Shown piece by piece: positions 9,128 to 18,000 of a stretch of 64,000 nucleotides of DNA. This DNA is from an uncultured Lachnospiraceae bacterium (GTDB lineage: Bacteria; Bacillota; Clostridia; Lachnospirales; Lachnospiraceae), in the NCBI GenBank assembly GCA_934437985.1, contig CAKSBI010000001.1, positions 62,001 through 126,000 of the forward strand, in the 5' to 3' direction. Below the pieces are notes generated by a model. The model saw only the letters and a list, made by a program, of their open reading frames with translations, made no database searches and was not told the DNA's origin. The position numbers were made by a program, and so were the translations under genes. Positions within the stretch are counted from its first letter, which is position 1, and each line of letters opens with the position of its first letter.

Positions 9128-9952
9128 CTAATCCTCAACAGCTTCAGAATAGATTTTGAATTCAACTCTTCTGTTCCTGGCACGCCCCCTGGCAGTAGTA
9201 TTATCTGCAACCGGGGCATATTCAGCTTTTCCCGACGGTTCAAGATGAGTAGGATCCAGATGCTTTTTATTAACAAGATAATCAAACACACTCTCAGCAC
9301 GCGCCATTGAAAGTGTCATATTACTTTTATATCTGCTTCCTTTTACCGGCCTTACATTATCAGTGTGGCCTTCTATCCTGATCAGATGATTATTATATGA
9401 CTTAAGTATATCACTTACCCGGGACATAAGCGGCAATGCTGCTTTTTTCAGTTCTGCATCACCGGAATTAAACAAAACGGCTCCACTTATTGCTATTCTT
9501 ATGCAGTTATTATTCTTGTCGGCAACTACATCAACCTGCCCATCTAATTGTTCACGTTCAGCCTTATCTACTACTTCTTCATATAACTTTTCAGTCTGGA
9601 TCTGTTTTTCCTTCTCATACTGTTCCTTATACTCTTCAAGATTTTCAAACTGCTTTACACCCTGTTCTCCACCATCACTGGTATATTCCGTAAAATAATC
9701 ATTAATGTCTACCATCTGATTGGCACCACTTGCAACATACATATCGTCTCCAACCATACTGCTTCCGGAAGTAAATACGCTGAAATTTCCCGAAAGCGAC
9801 GCCAGTAAAGCCTCAACTTTTTCCGAATCAACAGTTGACATTGCAAATAGAAGCACAAAAAAACATAACAGCAGATTCATAAGATCCGAAAATGTAGCCA
9901 TCCATGCCGGCGACCCCTGGGACACTTCTTCCTGTCTGCGCTTTCTGGCCAT
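9128..9952 (-). CDS. motB: MotB, stator protein with OmpA-type peptidoglycan-binding domain
   Basis: A 274-residue stator subunit. A basic N-terminus is followed by the plug-type sequence SPAWMATFSDLMNLLLCFF with the proton-binding aspartate at D23. A helical linker region (about 85-140) leads to an OmpA domain with the hallmark IRIEGHTDNVRP (about 205-216) and the RARNRRVEFKI ending. The start codon overlaps the motA stop by one base (TAATG), so translation is coupled. With MotA it forms the ion channel that drives rotation. Proton versus sodium use cannot be decided here. Confidence 0.95.
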   Translation of the reverse strand: MARKRRQEEVSQGSPAWMATFSDLMNLLLCFFVLLFAMSTVDSEKVEALLASLSGNFSVFTSGSSMVGDDMYVASGANQMVDINDYFTEYTSDGGEQGVKQFENLEEYKEQYEKEKQIQTEKLYEEVVDKAEREQLDGQVDVVADKNNNCIRIAISGAVLFNSGDAELKKAALPLMSRVSDILKSYNNHLIRIEGHTDNVRPVKGSRYKSNMTLSMARAESVFDYLVNKKHLDPTHLEPSGKAEYAPVADNTTARGRARNRRVEFKIYSEAVED

Positions 9953-10746
9953 TACTCCTCACCGCCTTCTCCTTCATCAGTTGTTGTCCTGCGTGATGTT
10001 GGTGGCAGGAATGACTTGAGCTTCTCCTCAATAACACGTGGATTCTCACCTGCCTGAATCGACAAAAGACCTTCTATCATAACTTCCTTCTGCATAGTCT
10101 CCAATGCATCCTTTTCCTTAAGCTTATTGGCAACAGGGGTGCACAGCCAGTTAGCAAGAATTGAACCATACAATGTAGTAATAAGGGCTATCGCCATATT
10201 AGGACCAACAGATGAAAGATCAGAAAGCTTCTTAAGCATGTTAATAAGTCCGATAAGTGTACCAATCATTCCCCATGCAGGGCCCATTGCAGCCATATTC
10301 TCCCAAAAACTGACAATACCTTTATGCCTGTCGTTAACACACATAAGCTCAGTCTCCAAGATATCTCTTACAAGCTCTGGATCAGTACCATCAACAATAA
10401 GCAGTATTCCTTTTTTCAGAAAATCATCTTCAACGTCAGTTGCTGCTTCTTCAAGTGCAAGAAGTCCCTCTTTTCTCGCTACATTCGATAATTCAATAAT
10501 CTTGGCTATCATCTCAGCTTCATTTGAACCCTCAACCTTAGTGACAAGAAGAAATGACTTGAACTTTCTAATAAATTCTCCAATCGATCCTGTCATAGTC
10601 AGCATGCACATCATAGTACCGCCAATAGTAATCATTGCAGATGTTGGATCAAGAAAGTTTATTATGGCACTTACATCATCTTTCATAATACCGAACAATA
10701 CCAGGCCCAAACATCCAACCAAACCAATAATCGAAGCAAAATCCAA
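9952..10746 (-). CDS. motA: MotA, stator ion-channel protein
   Basis: A 264-residue MotA with four hydrophobic segments, a large cytoplasmic loop between the second and third (about 55-145), and the conserved third-helix stretch MGPAWGMIGTLIGLINML containing the key proline. The start is a TTG at 10746 preceded by GGTGGAG; the nearby GTG is in the wrong frame. The C-terminus is acidic (TTTDEGEGGEE). It overlaps motB by one base. The stator pair is embedded in the fla operon, as in Roseburia-type bacteria, instead of standing alone. Confidence 0.95.
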   Translation of the reverse strand: MDFASIIGLVGCLGLVLFGIMKDDVSAIINFLDPTSAMITIGGTMMCMLTMTGSIGEFIRKFKSFLLVTKVEGSNEAEMIAKIIELSNVARKEGLLALEEAATDVEDDFLKKGILLIVDGTDPELVRDILETELMCVNDRHKGIVSFWENMAAMGPAWGMIGTLIGLINMLKKLSDLSSVGPNMAIALITTLYGSILANWLCTPVANKLKEKDALETMQKEVMIEGLLSIQAGENPRVIEEKLKSFLPPTSRRTTTDEGEGGEE

Positions 10747-10758
10747 TCACTCCACCGC

Positions 10759-10944
10759 CTATCTGATAAATATGTGTCTCTTATATTCCTCAACAAGTCT
10801 GATGATATCCTCACGGCTCTCCCTGACAACCAGTTTTTTCCCTGAGGTTAACGTAATAACTGTATCAGGAGTCTCTTCAACCATCTCAATCAAATCCGAA
10901 TTCAATGTATATGTAGAATCATTCATGCGAGTAAGATTAATCAT
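10759..10944 (-). CDS. flbD: FlbD/SwrD family small flagellar protein
   Basis: A 61-residue protein starting MINLTRMNDSTYTLNSDLIE and ending in a basic helix (RLVEEYKRHIFI). This matches the FlbD family encoded between flgE and the motor genes; the Bacillus member SwrD raises swimming and swarming power. The ATG at 10944 is chosen because GAAGGTGG is upstream; longer frames upstream have no good ribosome site. It lies 12 bases before motA, in line with a stator-related role. Confidence 0.85.
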   Translation of the reverse strand: MINLTRMNDSTYTLNSDLIEMVEETPDTVITLTSGKKLVVRESREDIIRLVEEYKRHIFIR

Positions 10945-11012
10945 ACAAACCACCTTCAACTCTATTATATCACAAGATGCAACAATTAGCAATCAAATTA
11001 ATACATAAAATC

Positions 11013-11054
11013 AGAACAAGACTCCGAAAGTTTTCACTTCCAGAGTTTTGTTCT
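11013..11054 (-). terminator. Hairpin between flgE and flbD
   Basis: Arms AGAACAAGACTC (11013-11024) and GAGTTTTGTTCT (11043-11054) pair with one or two G-U pairs. On the minus strand the stem is followed by GATTTTATG, a weak uridine run. It lies in the 153-base gap after flgE. It could be a partial terminator lowering expression of the motor and export genes relative to hook protein, or a 3' stabiliser of flgE mRNA. Confidence 0.5.
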
Positions 11055-11097
11055 AATAATAATCAATCTAATCCGTGTCCTAAATATCAGTACCACA

Positions 11098-12561
11098 TTA
11101 TCTCTTGAGATTAACAAGTTCTTCAAGCATTGTATCTGATGTTGTTATTATTCTTGAGTTTGCCTGGAAACCTCTCTGGGTTGTGATCATAGTTGTAAAC
11201 TCATTAGCAAGGTCTACATTAGACATCTCAAGCGCACCGGTTGTAATACCCTTAACCGTAGATGGGTCAACACCTATCCCATCAAACTCTCCCGAGTTAA
11301 GCGACTCCCTGTACATACTGTTACCAACCGATTCAAGTCCTGCCGGGTTAGCAAATGTGGCAAGTGCGATCTGCCCAAACAACATCTTGTCACCATTACT
11401 GTATATACCATATATCTTACCATCAGTCTGAATCGAAAATCCCGAAAGGGTTCCTGCCGTATTGCCTGCTCCCCTTCCATCCCTGTCATCACCACGGACA
11501 GAATTGACTTTTGAAGAACCGCCTGATGAATACATTGTAAGATTATGAAAATCAACATCAATACCCTGTATAGGGAAAGGATTATTCTCCTGACCATTGT
11601 TAAAGCAAATATTAACTGTCTCACCGGCCTGGCCATCAGCTGTAACTGACATGAATTCACCATTTGAACCATTAAATGCAAGAACTGTCGATGAAATCTC
11701 CGGAGTCCAGGTTATCTCACCTGTATTCTCATCCACTGTATAAGTATATTCATCTCCACCAAGCTTTACATAATGATCTGTAGAGGTATAGACTTTATTA
11801 CCGGTTGTCTCATCAGTTTTAACAGTATATAACACTGAATTACCCTCAGCATCAGTCAGATCACCCATAGATACTGTATACTTATTTTCAACATCTGCAC
11901 CGGTCTGCATAAGATACAGCTTTGCCATATAACTGTTACCGACATTATCATAAAAGCTGATTGTAACAGGGTATCCGTCTGCTGTGTCATCATATGCAAC
12001 CTGTTCATCTTTCTGGTCAATATTTCCTGACAAAACAGCCTTTGTTGTTGCCGTAGGCTGTGACGACATCTTATCTGCCGACATTACAGACAGTGCCGAT
12101 ACATTATCTTTAATGATATTACCATCTTTGTCTGCCTGCCATCCAAGAACAGTCGCATTGTTAGATGTATTGTAAAGAGTTCCATTAACATCAACACCAA
12201 GGGCACCTGAACGCGTAAAAAACTTTTCTCCGCCTGAATCAACAATAAAAAATGCATTGCCATTGATCATAAGGTCAAGATTACGTTCTGTTCTCTGGGT
12301 TCCACCGTTAGTAGAAATGTTCGTAGATATTGCCGCAACATCTGAACCAAGACCGATCTGCATCGCATTAGAACCTGCAGCACCTGTATCTGCATTAGGC
12401 CCCGAAGCATTAGCAGTTGTCTGATAATATACATCGGAAAAATTAACTGTACTTGATTTAAAAGCAATAGTGTTAACATTAGCAATATTGTTACCTATTA
12501 CATCCATTTTTGTCTGGTGTACCTTAAGCCCTGAAACACCAGAGTAAAGTGATCTCATCAT
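11098..12561 (-). CDS. flgE: FlgE, flagellar hook protein
   Basis: A 487-residue hook protein. The N-terminal MMRSLYSGVSGLKVHQTKMD and NNIANVNTIAFKSSTVNF are the rod/hook family signature. The C-terminal heptad-rich helix ends in TTQRGFQANSRIITTSDTML. The central part (about 90-370) is the variable surface domain. GGAGGATG lies ten bases before the first ATG. It is exported through the FliPQR gate and capped by FlgD, encoded upstream. The gene is flanked by unusually long gaps (162 and 153 bases) that both hold hairpins, suggesting its mRNA level is set separately. Confidence 0.93.
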   Translation of the reverse strand: MMRSLYSGVSGLKVHQTKMDVIGNNIANVNTIAFKSSTVNFSDVYYQTTANASGPNADTGAAGSNAMQIGLGSDVAAISTNISTNGGTQRTERNLDLMINGNAFFIVDSGGEKFFTRSGALGVDVNGTLYNTSNNATVLGWQADKDGNIIKDNVSALSVMSADKMSSQPTATTKAVLSGNIDQKDEQVAYDDTADGYPVTISFYDNVGNSYMAKLYLMQTGADVENKYTVSMGDLTDAEGNSVLYTVKTDETTGNKVYTSTDHYVKLGGDEYTYTVDENTGEITWTPEISSTVLAFNGSNGEFMSVTADGQAGETVNICFNNGQENNPFPIQGIDVDFHNLTMYSSGGSSKVNSVRGDDRDGRGAGNTAGTLSGFSIQTDGKIYGIYSNGDKMLFGQIALATFANPAGLESVGNSMYRESLNSGEFDGIGVDPSTVKGITTGALEMSNVDLANEFTTMITTQRGFQANSRIITTSDTMLEELVNLKR

Positions 12562-12611
12562 AATGAATCATCCTCCATTCACGCAGGACACCCATCAGTA
12601 TATTAAACAAT

Positions 12612-12676
12612 CCGTTCCGTCTGTCAGTCAGGAACGGTGCACCTCCATAAGGTCCGGCACTATATAACCGATGACC
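12612..12676 (-). other. Structured intergenic leader upstream of flgE
   Basis: The gap between the TIGR02530-type gene and flgE holds two inverted repeats. CCGTTCC/GGAACGG (12612-12618 and 12631-12637) has a 12-base loop. GGTCCGG (12651-12657) pairs with CCGATGACC (12668-12676), leaving a two-base bulge. A GGTGCACC palindrome (12636-12643) lies between. No strong uridine run follows, so these look more like a leader or processing structure than a terminator. No gene is visible in the gap. Confidence 0.35.
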
Positions 12677-12723
12677 GTCCAATCAATAATAAACTCATAA
12701 TAATCAACTGATAATAATTACCA

Positions 12724-13107
12724 TCAACTGATAACTGCTCCATCAATATTGGTAAATACAGCTTCGTTAACATCATTAACCGCTGTTACAACAGTATTAC
12801 TTTTAATATTAACAATAAATGCTATATTATCTACCATTACCAACGGATCTTTCATACCTTTTTCTTTTGCCCTGCTCATGCCCTTTTCGAGCCGGGCCAT
12901 CTGTGTATTATCAAGATTAATATTCCTGGTATTAAGTCTTTCATTAGCATGCTTGGAGAATCTTACAGAAGCACTGTCCATATATTCCCCAAAAGACTTT
13001 TCAGACCTGCATCCTGCTTCGTCGGCAGTCTTATTAACAGCCGCCTTGCCATTAATCCGAGCCGACATCTGTTCTATTGATGCTGACATGTTACCTGTAA
13101 TATTCAT
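12724..13107 (-). CDS. Flagellar operon protein of the TIGR02530 type
   Basis: A 127-residue protein. The core RFSKHANERLNTRNINL followed by a helix and LVMVDNIAFIVNIKSNTVVTAV matches the small protein found between flgD and flgE in Clostridia and Bacilli. Its function is unknown; position suggests help in hook assembly or hook-protein control. GGGAGG precedes the ATG. The first 40 residues are polar and low in conservation. No signal peptide or membrane segment is seen, so it should be cytoplasmic or exported by the flagellar route. Confidence 0.8.
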   Translation of the reverse strand: MNITGNMSASIEQMSARINGKAAVNKTADEAGCRSEKSFGEYMDSASVRFSKHANERLNTRNINLDNTQMARLEKGMSRAKEKGMKDPLVMVDNIAFIVNIKSNTVVTAVNDVNEAVFTNIDGAVIS

Positions 13108-13133
13108 AATACCGACCTCCCTGTCTGAATATA

Positions 13134-13925
13134 TTAATCCTGCTTTGGTTCCGGCTGCTCCGTTTCCTGTCCTGATCTGATTCCCTTAACGGTAATATAT
13201 ACCTTATCAGTTACGGTTGTATACAAAGCATTCGAGAACACAAACGCTGTTCCATATGTACCTGCCTCAAACTCTGCAAATGCTTCCTTATCAATTGTAA
13301 GGGTACCATCCTTGTATTTGAGATATTTAGAATCAATCGTCTTATCACCAACCATAACAGCAACACCTGAAGCCTCGTATTCATCTTTTCCAAGAGAAAG
13401 TTCAATCTTAATATCCTCAGGGGCAGAATGGTCAAATCCTACTGATGCTGCTTCAACTGTAGGAAGCTTCTTTGATACAAGGTATACATCATCAAATACC
13501 TCTGATACATCATCCGCGGAATATGTACTGCCATTAATAGAAACCCTTGAATTGCCTTTGCTGTCTCTTGTAACAAAATCAACAACGCCTGTGACCGTAT
13601 GTGACTTTCCTGATGAATCAGTCTCTGTTACCGTAACAGTCTTTCCAACAAGATTAAGTGCAGAAGTGTTAGAAAATGTTTCATTAAGATTCTGCATCTG
13701 CTCAAGTGACGAGAACTGTGCCAGCTGCGAGATAAATTCCGTATCCTGCTGTGGATTAAGCGGATCCTGATACTGCATCTGAGTTACCAGCAACTGCAAA
13801 AAAGCCTCTTTTCCAAGAGAATTATCTGCTGATGACTTTTTGCTTTCTGATGTAGATTTTGTACTTGCGTCCTTATATACACCATCAACTATCTTATTAA
13901 CATCCTTTGCATCGATATCCATCAT
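13134..13925 (-). CDS. flgD: FlgD, hook cap / hook assembly protein
   Basis: A 263-residue protein. The conserved FlgD core is at about 35-95: GKEAFLQLLVTQMQYQDPLN, then DTEFISQLAQFSSLEQMQNL. The C-terminal part (about 95-250) is the divergent cap domain, with two Val/Thr-rich beta regions. FlgD caps the growing hook and allows FlgE polymerisation. AAGGAGG precedes tandem ATGs at 13925 and 13922; the first is used here. It lies 12 bases downstream of fliK. Confidence 0.92.
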   Translation of the reverse strand: MMDIDAKDVNKIVDGVYKDASTKSTSESKKSSADNSLGKEAFLQLLVTQMQYQDPLNPQQDTEFISQLAQFSSLEQMQNLNETFSNTSALNLVGKTVTVTETDSSGKSHTVTGVVDFVTRDSKGNSRVSINGSTYSADDVSEVFDDVYLVSKKLPTVEAASVGFDHSAPEDIKIELSLGKDEYEASGVAVMVGDKTIDSKYLKYKDGTLTIDKEAFAEFEAGTYGTAFVFSNALYTTVTDKVYITVKGIRSGQETEQPEPKQD

Positions 13926-13937
13926 AACACCTCCTTT

Positions 13938-15332
13938 TTATGCCCTTATATTAATACTTCCTTCTTCAGCGTTCTCTGCTTCGTCAAAATTAACAATAAA
14001 ATCTTCACCTGCTGTCAATTCATCATCAGTTCTGAATCTCCTTCTTCTGCTGTCACCATCCTGTTCCTCACCAGTCCATGAATTATCATCCTGCTTAAAC
14101 GAGAAATCCGATACTGTGACTTCGACAGATTCCACTTTTAATCCCTGGTCTTCAAATGTATCCTTTAATGTCTGTATCTGGCTTTCAAGGGCTGCCCTTG
14201 TCATCTCATCTTTAACCACAAAGTCTGCAACAGCAACTCCGTCTTTCATCTGGATAGACACATTAACTTTACCAAGATGTTCCGGGTTAAGCTGAATCTC
14301 AAAACCTGTTGTATCAGGTTTTACATTAATCCTGACACCTTCAATCACCTGACCGGCAATCTCCCTCATGTTATGCACATCGCTTATAGTACGTGACACA
14401 TCCGCATCAGCTGCCGACTCAATCCTGTCCATAAACTGCGAAAACAGAGATTCCCCTGCACCGCCTTTTGATACGTCATCAACCATCCGTTCTTCCCTGA
14501 TACTTTCATAATCAGTACCCCGGCTGTCACCATCAGCACTATCTCCTTCATTAACAGAAGCAGGCTCATTATTGACCACAACAACCGGCTCATCAGTAAC
14601 CGTTCCATACTCAGATATTCCATCCGCCACATCAGCTTTTGATCCCGCTGGCATGTCAGCCTGGCTGCCACTGTCAGGTTCATCACTCTGCTTCATTACA
14701 CTCTCAATGAGCCCTGCAAGCTGTTCAGGGTTTATCTGTATATCCCGGCATATCATTGTATTCAGGTCATTAACAGCACCTGATAACTGTGTCCACAAAT
14801 TATTGGCAGCAGCATCAGTCAGTATATCAGAAAACTCTTCCATGCCCTGAAGCTGCATAAACAGCTGCTGGAGATTCTGCGTTACAAGCATATCCAGCAT
14901 AGACATACCATTCTGCTCCAATACATCCTCAATATCTTCATCTGATACATTCAGAATATCAGAAATCACTGACCTGAGCCTTTCAATATATGAGTCAATA
15001 TCCACTGCAGCCGTATCATTATCAGCGGCACTGCCTGTTAATTGTACACGGAGCTTTCCATCTTCAATATATATATCCATTGACTCAATATCTTTTGCCT
15101 TAATATCGTCTGCAGCAGTACTCTTTCTGATTCCTGTCTGACTGTTGTTGATAACATTGACTTTGCCGGCAGCCATCACGTCACGCACACCACTTTCACC
15201 TTTTGAATTACGTGTCTGTCCGCCTATGATACTGTCAAAACCGCCTTTGCTGCCTGTACTGCTGTTAGTATCAGACTGCTTAACACCAATACTCTTTGAA
15301 CCAAATACAAGTGAAATATTCTGTGTCGTCAT
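13938..15332 (-). CDS. fliK: FliK, hook-length control protein
   Basis: A 464-residue protein. The N-terminal two thirds is polar, acidic and low in conservation, as expected for the molecular ruler. The C-terminal Flg_hook domain (about 335-425) is clear: GFEIQLNPEHLGKVNVSIQM, then ADFVVKDEMTRAALESQI. FliK is exported and signals FlhB to switch export specificity. AAAGGAGG lies before the ATG at 15332. The start codon and ribosome site lie in a nested inverted repeat with a leader ORF (15329-15412), so translation may be controlled. Confidence 0.9.
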   Translation of the reverse strand: MTTQNISLVFGSKSIGVKQSDTNSSTGSKGGFDSIIGGQTRNSKGESGVRDVMAAGKVNVINNSQTGIRKSTAADDIKAKDIESMDIYIEDGKLRVQLTGSAADNDTAAVDIDSYIERLRSVISDILNVSDEDIEDVLEQNGMSMLDMLVTQNLQQLFMQLQGMEEFSDILTDAAANNLWTQLSGAVNDLNTMICRDIQINPEQLAGLIESVMKQSDEPDSGSQADMPAGSKADVADGISEYGTVTDEPVVVVNNEPASVNEGDSADGDSRGTDYESIREERMVDDVSKGGAGESLFSQFMDRIESAADADVSRTISDVHNMREIAGQVIEGVRINVKPDTTGFEIQLNPEHLGKVNVSIQMKDGVAVADFVVKDEMTRAALESQIQTLKDTFEDQGLKVESVEVTVSDFSFKQDDNSWTGEEQDGDSRRRRFRTDDELTAGEDFIVNFDEAENAEEGSINIRA

Positions 15333-15412
15333 GCTTTTACCTCCTTTCCCTGATAGTTGCTATCTTTCCTTATATAATCCATAGCAACTTTTATATCGTC
15401 AGATAAAAGCAT
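15329..15412 (-). CDS. Possible 27-residue leader peptide overlapping the fliK start
   Basis: An ATG at 15412, twelve bases after the preceding stop codon, opens 27 codons ending in TGA that overlaps the fliK ATG in an ATGA arrangement. The peptide starts MLLSDDIKVAMDYIRKDS and is polar. There is no clear Shine-Dalgarno before the first ATG; an in-frame internal ATG exists at 15382. The four-base overlap and sensible codons argue for translational coupling to fliK, but a frame this short can occur by chance. Confidence 0.3.
   Translation of the reverse strand: MLLSDDIKVAMDYIRKDSNYQGKEVKA
15331..15412 (-). promoter_or_regulatory. Nested inverted repeat that could hide the fliK start codon
   Basis: Three arm pairs are nested in order: ATGCTTTTA (15331-15339) with TAAAAGCAT (15404-15412); CTGA (15350-15353) with TCAG (15399-15402); AGTTGCTAT (15355-15363) with ATAGCAACT (15381-15389). 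In the minus-strand RNA the outer stem pairs the fliK AUG itself, and the AAAGGAGG (15340-15347) is left in an internal loop. This looks like a translational control hairpin. It also covers the whole leader ORF. No uridine run follows, so it is not a terminator. Confidence 0.45.
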
Positions 15413-15425
15413 TTACTTTAGTAAA

Positions 15426-16163
15426 TTATTCAACATAAGTCATTTTTTTTGTAACCTGTGCAGCAGCGTCAATGTCCATTGCCGCAAGAATCGCCGAACT
15501 TTTTGCCGTACTCATTTCACTTAATATTCCTACGACAAGATCAAGGTCACCCGCAGTCATCTCCTGTAAGATTGCCGCTGCTGATGCAGCTTCCATCTTA
15601 CTATATGCCTCTGCCTGCTTCCTTATCTTTTCACTGTATCTGTTCTGCTCAAGCACCTGTTCATAAAGCTTTTGGGCATTATCGGGGCTGATCTGTTCAT
15701 AATATTTTTTATATTCATCAATACTCGGTGCTTCTTCACCGAATACTACATTTTTATCAAACTCAAGCACCCTCTGTTCAAACGCATCCTGGTTATCCTT
15801 ATAAGTCTTAAGGTTATTAACTTCATTTTCCAGCTGTGTTATATAATCGGTATCAGCTGTATTACCTGACTCATATGCTTCCAGCTTTTTTTCAAGCTCC
15901 GCAATCTTTTGCTCTGCCTCGGCAATGCTGCTGTACTCTCCACCGGTACCGGACGCCCCTGATTCGTCCTTGACATCAGGCAATATCATATTCACAACAG
16001 GCACATCCTTTAATACAGGATACAGCACTCCACTTCCAAATCCACCAACGTCAAACTTTATAAGCACGCCAAATATAATAAGCCAGACAAGAATTATCAC
16101 AAGCACAATTATAAAAGATGTAATCTTTCCACCCTTTTTTTCTTCGTTATCTTCTGCAGCCAT
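15426..16163 (-). CDS. MotE-like flagellar membrane protein (MgtE-N type domain)
   Basis: A 245-residue protein with one membrane helix (about 15-37), a long coiled coil (about 78-125, AEQKIAELEKKLEAYESG) and a C-terminal helical domain (about 165-245) with LQEMTAGDLDLVVGILSEMS and AILAAMDIDAAAQVTKKM, the MgtE-N/FliG-like repeat seen in YlxF/MotE proteins. This family sits between fliJ and fliK and in some bacteria chaperones the stator. GGAGGTG precedes the ATG. The exact role here is inferred from domain and position. Confidence 0.8.
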   Translation of the reverse strand: MAAEDNEEKKGGKITSFIIVLVIILVWLIIFGVLIKFDVGGFGSGVLYPVLKDVPVVNMILPDVKDESGASGTGGEYSSIAEAEQKIAELEKKLEAYESGNTADTDYITQLENEVNNLKTYKDNQDAFEQRVLEFDKNVVFGEEAPSIDEYKKYYEQISPDNAQKLYEQVLEQNRYSEKIRKQAEAYSKMEAASAAAILQEMTAGDLDLVVGILSEMSTAKSSAILAAMDIDAAAQVTKKMTYVE

Positions 16164-16193
16164 GTTTTTTGCACCTCCTGAAAATTATGTGTA

Positions 16194-16652
16194 TCATACG
16201 TCAGCCTGTTTCTTTGTCGGAGAATATGTATAGCTGACAAGCTCATCAACTTCTTTCATCTCCTGGGCATTTATTTCATGTTTAAACTTTTCAAACTCAT
16301 TTTCCTTTAACTTTTCAAATATTTTTCTTTCCTGTATGGCATTATCAAGCTTTTTTCTTGCTTCATCCGTATTGCGTTCTTCTATTGCTACTATTTTTTT
16401 CTGGTCATTAATCTTAACCTTCATTATCCCGACAGCTTCCGACACCTGATTGAGCTCTATTGCTTTAGCCCCGGCACTCACAAGACCTTTAAGCTTTTCT
16501 TCATAGATGCCACGTTTTTTACATAATATATCAAGTTTATGTAAAGCATTATTAAGACGTTCCATGGCATTCCCGAATTCTATCTTGCTTTGTTCCTCAA
16601 GCTTGTACTTAATCTGAAGAATATTTTCAAGCCTGAATACAAACTTAGCCAT
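16194..16652 (-). CDS. fliJ: FliJ, export ATPase stalk / chaperone escort
   Basis: A 152-residue, almost wholly helical and charged protein starting MAKFVFRLENILQIKYKLEE, the usual FliJ N-terminus, with coiled-coil heptads over most of its length. FliJ sits in the FliI hexamer like the gamma subunit of F1 and links to FlhA. It lies 21 bases downstream of fliI. AAGGGGAAA precedes the ATG. The C-terminus (YTYSPTKKQADV) is unstructured. Confidence 0.9.
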   Translation of the reverse strand: MAKFVFRLENILQIKYKLEEQSKIEFGNAMERLNNALHKLDILCKKRGIYEEKLKGLVSAGAKAIELNQVSEAVGIMKVKINDQKKIVAIEERNTDEARKKLDNAIQERKIFEKLKENEFEKFKHEINAQEMKEVDELVSYTYSPTKKQADV

Positions 16653-16673
16653 AATATTTCCCCTTATTTATGA

Positions 16674-17987
16674 TCATTCATCAAATATTGCACTAAGTAA
16701 AGCGATTACATCATCAAAATCAAACTTTTCATCTGTCTGCTGCTTCAAGAAATCATTAACAGGACCTATCTTTTCTATAGCATAATCAATCGAAGGATTA
16801 GAGCCAGGCTTATATGCACCAATGTTAATCAGATCCTCTGCATCTGCGTATGATGCAAGAACCTCTTTAAGCATTCCTGCATTTTTCTTATGTTCCTCCG
16901 CTGCGATCCTTGACATTACCCTTGATATACTCTGCAGGACATCAATTGCCGGATAATGATTCTTCTGCGCTATTTTTCTGGATAAAACAATATGGCCGTC
17001 AAGAATACCTCTTGCAGTATCAGATATAGGTTCATTAAAATCATCTCCATCTACCAGTACGGCATACAGGCCTGTTATCGAACCAACATCACTGTTGCCG
17101 GCCCTTTCAAGCAGCATTGGCATCTCCGAATATACACTCGGCGGATATCCTCTTGATACAGGCGGTTCCCCGGACGCAAGGCCGATCTCTCTCTGTGCCA
17201 TGGAAAAACGTGTAAGATTATCCATCATAAGAAGCACATCCATCCCCTGGTCCCTGAAATACTCTGCAATTGCTGTTGCTGTCTTTGCTGCCTTGTTTCT
17301 GATCAGTGCAGGCTTATCCGAAGTTGCAACTACTACTACCGACCTTGCCATACCTTCCGGTCCAAGATCCGATTCTATGAATTCACGTACCTCTCTGCCT
17401 CGCTCTCCAATAAGGGCAATAACATTGATATCAGCCTTTGTATTGCGGGCAAACATTCCCATTAATGTACTTTTTCCAACACCACTACCTGCAAAAATAC
17501 CTATTCTCTGTCCTTTTCCAACAGTCATAAGTCCGTCAACCGCTTTAACACCTAATGGCAGGACAGAATCGATCAACTGCCTCGACAACGGATCAGGCGG
17601 TGTATGCTCAACAGAATAATAATCCTCACACTCAATCACGGAACCATCAATCGGATTACCAAGTCCATCCAGTGCATGCCCCAGAAGCTTCTTCCCAACA
17701 GCTACCTTAAGCGGCTCACCTGTATTCTCCACATAACTTCCCGGTCCTACTCCTGTAGTTACTCCATATGGCATTAACAGAACTCTGTCATCCCTGAATC
17801 CGACCACTTCCGCATCAACAGATATACGTCCATCACCTGATATTATATGACATAAATCATTAAGCCTGGCAACAGGACCTATGGACTCTACCGTAAGCCC
17901 AACGACCTTCACAACTTTACCAAGCTTTTTTTCATATGATTTATTAAGTATGATCCTGTATTTATCAATTGGAAATAATTGTTGCAA
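16674..17987 (-). CDS. fliI: FliI, flagellar export ATPase
   Basis: A 437-residue ATPase of the F1-beta/RecA fold. Walker A is GSGVGKS (167-173); the catalytic glutamate region ALIGERGREVREF and Walker B stretch MDVLLMMDNLTRFSMAQREI follow; the family signature PPSVYSEMPMLLERAG is present. It energises export together with FliH and FliJ. The start is a TTG at 17987 preceded by AAAGGTGG. It lies 13 bases after fliH. Confidence 0.96.
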   Translation of the reverse strand: MQQLFPIDKYRIILNKSYEKKLGKVVKVVGLTVESIGPVARLNDLCHIISGDGRISVDAEVVGFRDDRVLLMPYGVTTGVGPGSYVENTGEPLKVAVGKKLLGHALDGLGNPIDGSVIECEDYYSVEHTPPDPLSRQLIDSVLPLGVKAVDGLMTVGKGQRIGIFAGSGVGKSTLMGMFARNTKADINVIALIGERGREVREFIESDLGPEGMARSVVVVATSDKPALIRNKAAKTATAIAEYFRDQGMDVLLMMDNLTRFSMAQREIGLASGEPPVSRGYPPSVYSEMPMLLERAGNSDVGSITGLYAVLVDGDDFNEPISDTARGILDGHIVLSRKIAQKNHYPAIDVLQSISRVMSRIAAEEHKKNAGMLKEVLASYADAEDLINIGAYKPGSNPSIDYAIEKIGPVNDFLKQQTDEKFDFDDVIALLSAIFDE

Positions 17988-18000
17988 GCTACTACCACCT

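Noticed and set aside
10127..11008. A 293-codon open frame on the plus strand opposite motA and flbD
   Set aside because: It is antisense to clear motA and flbD genes, has no recognisable domain, and similar shadow frames occur opposite flhA (1579-2103), fliM (7569-8183) and fliH (18113-18778).
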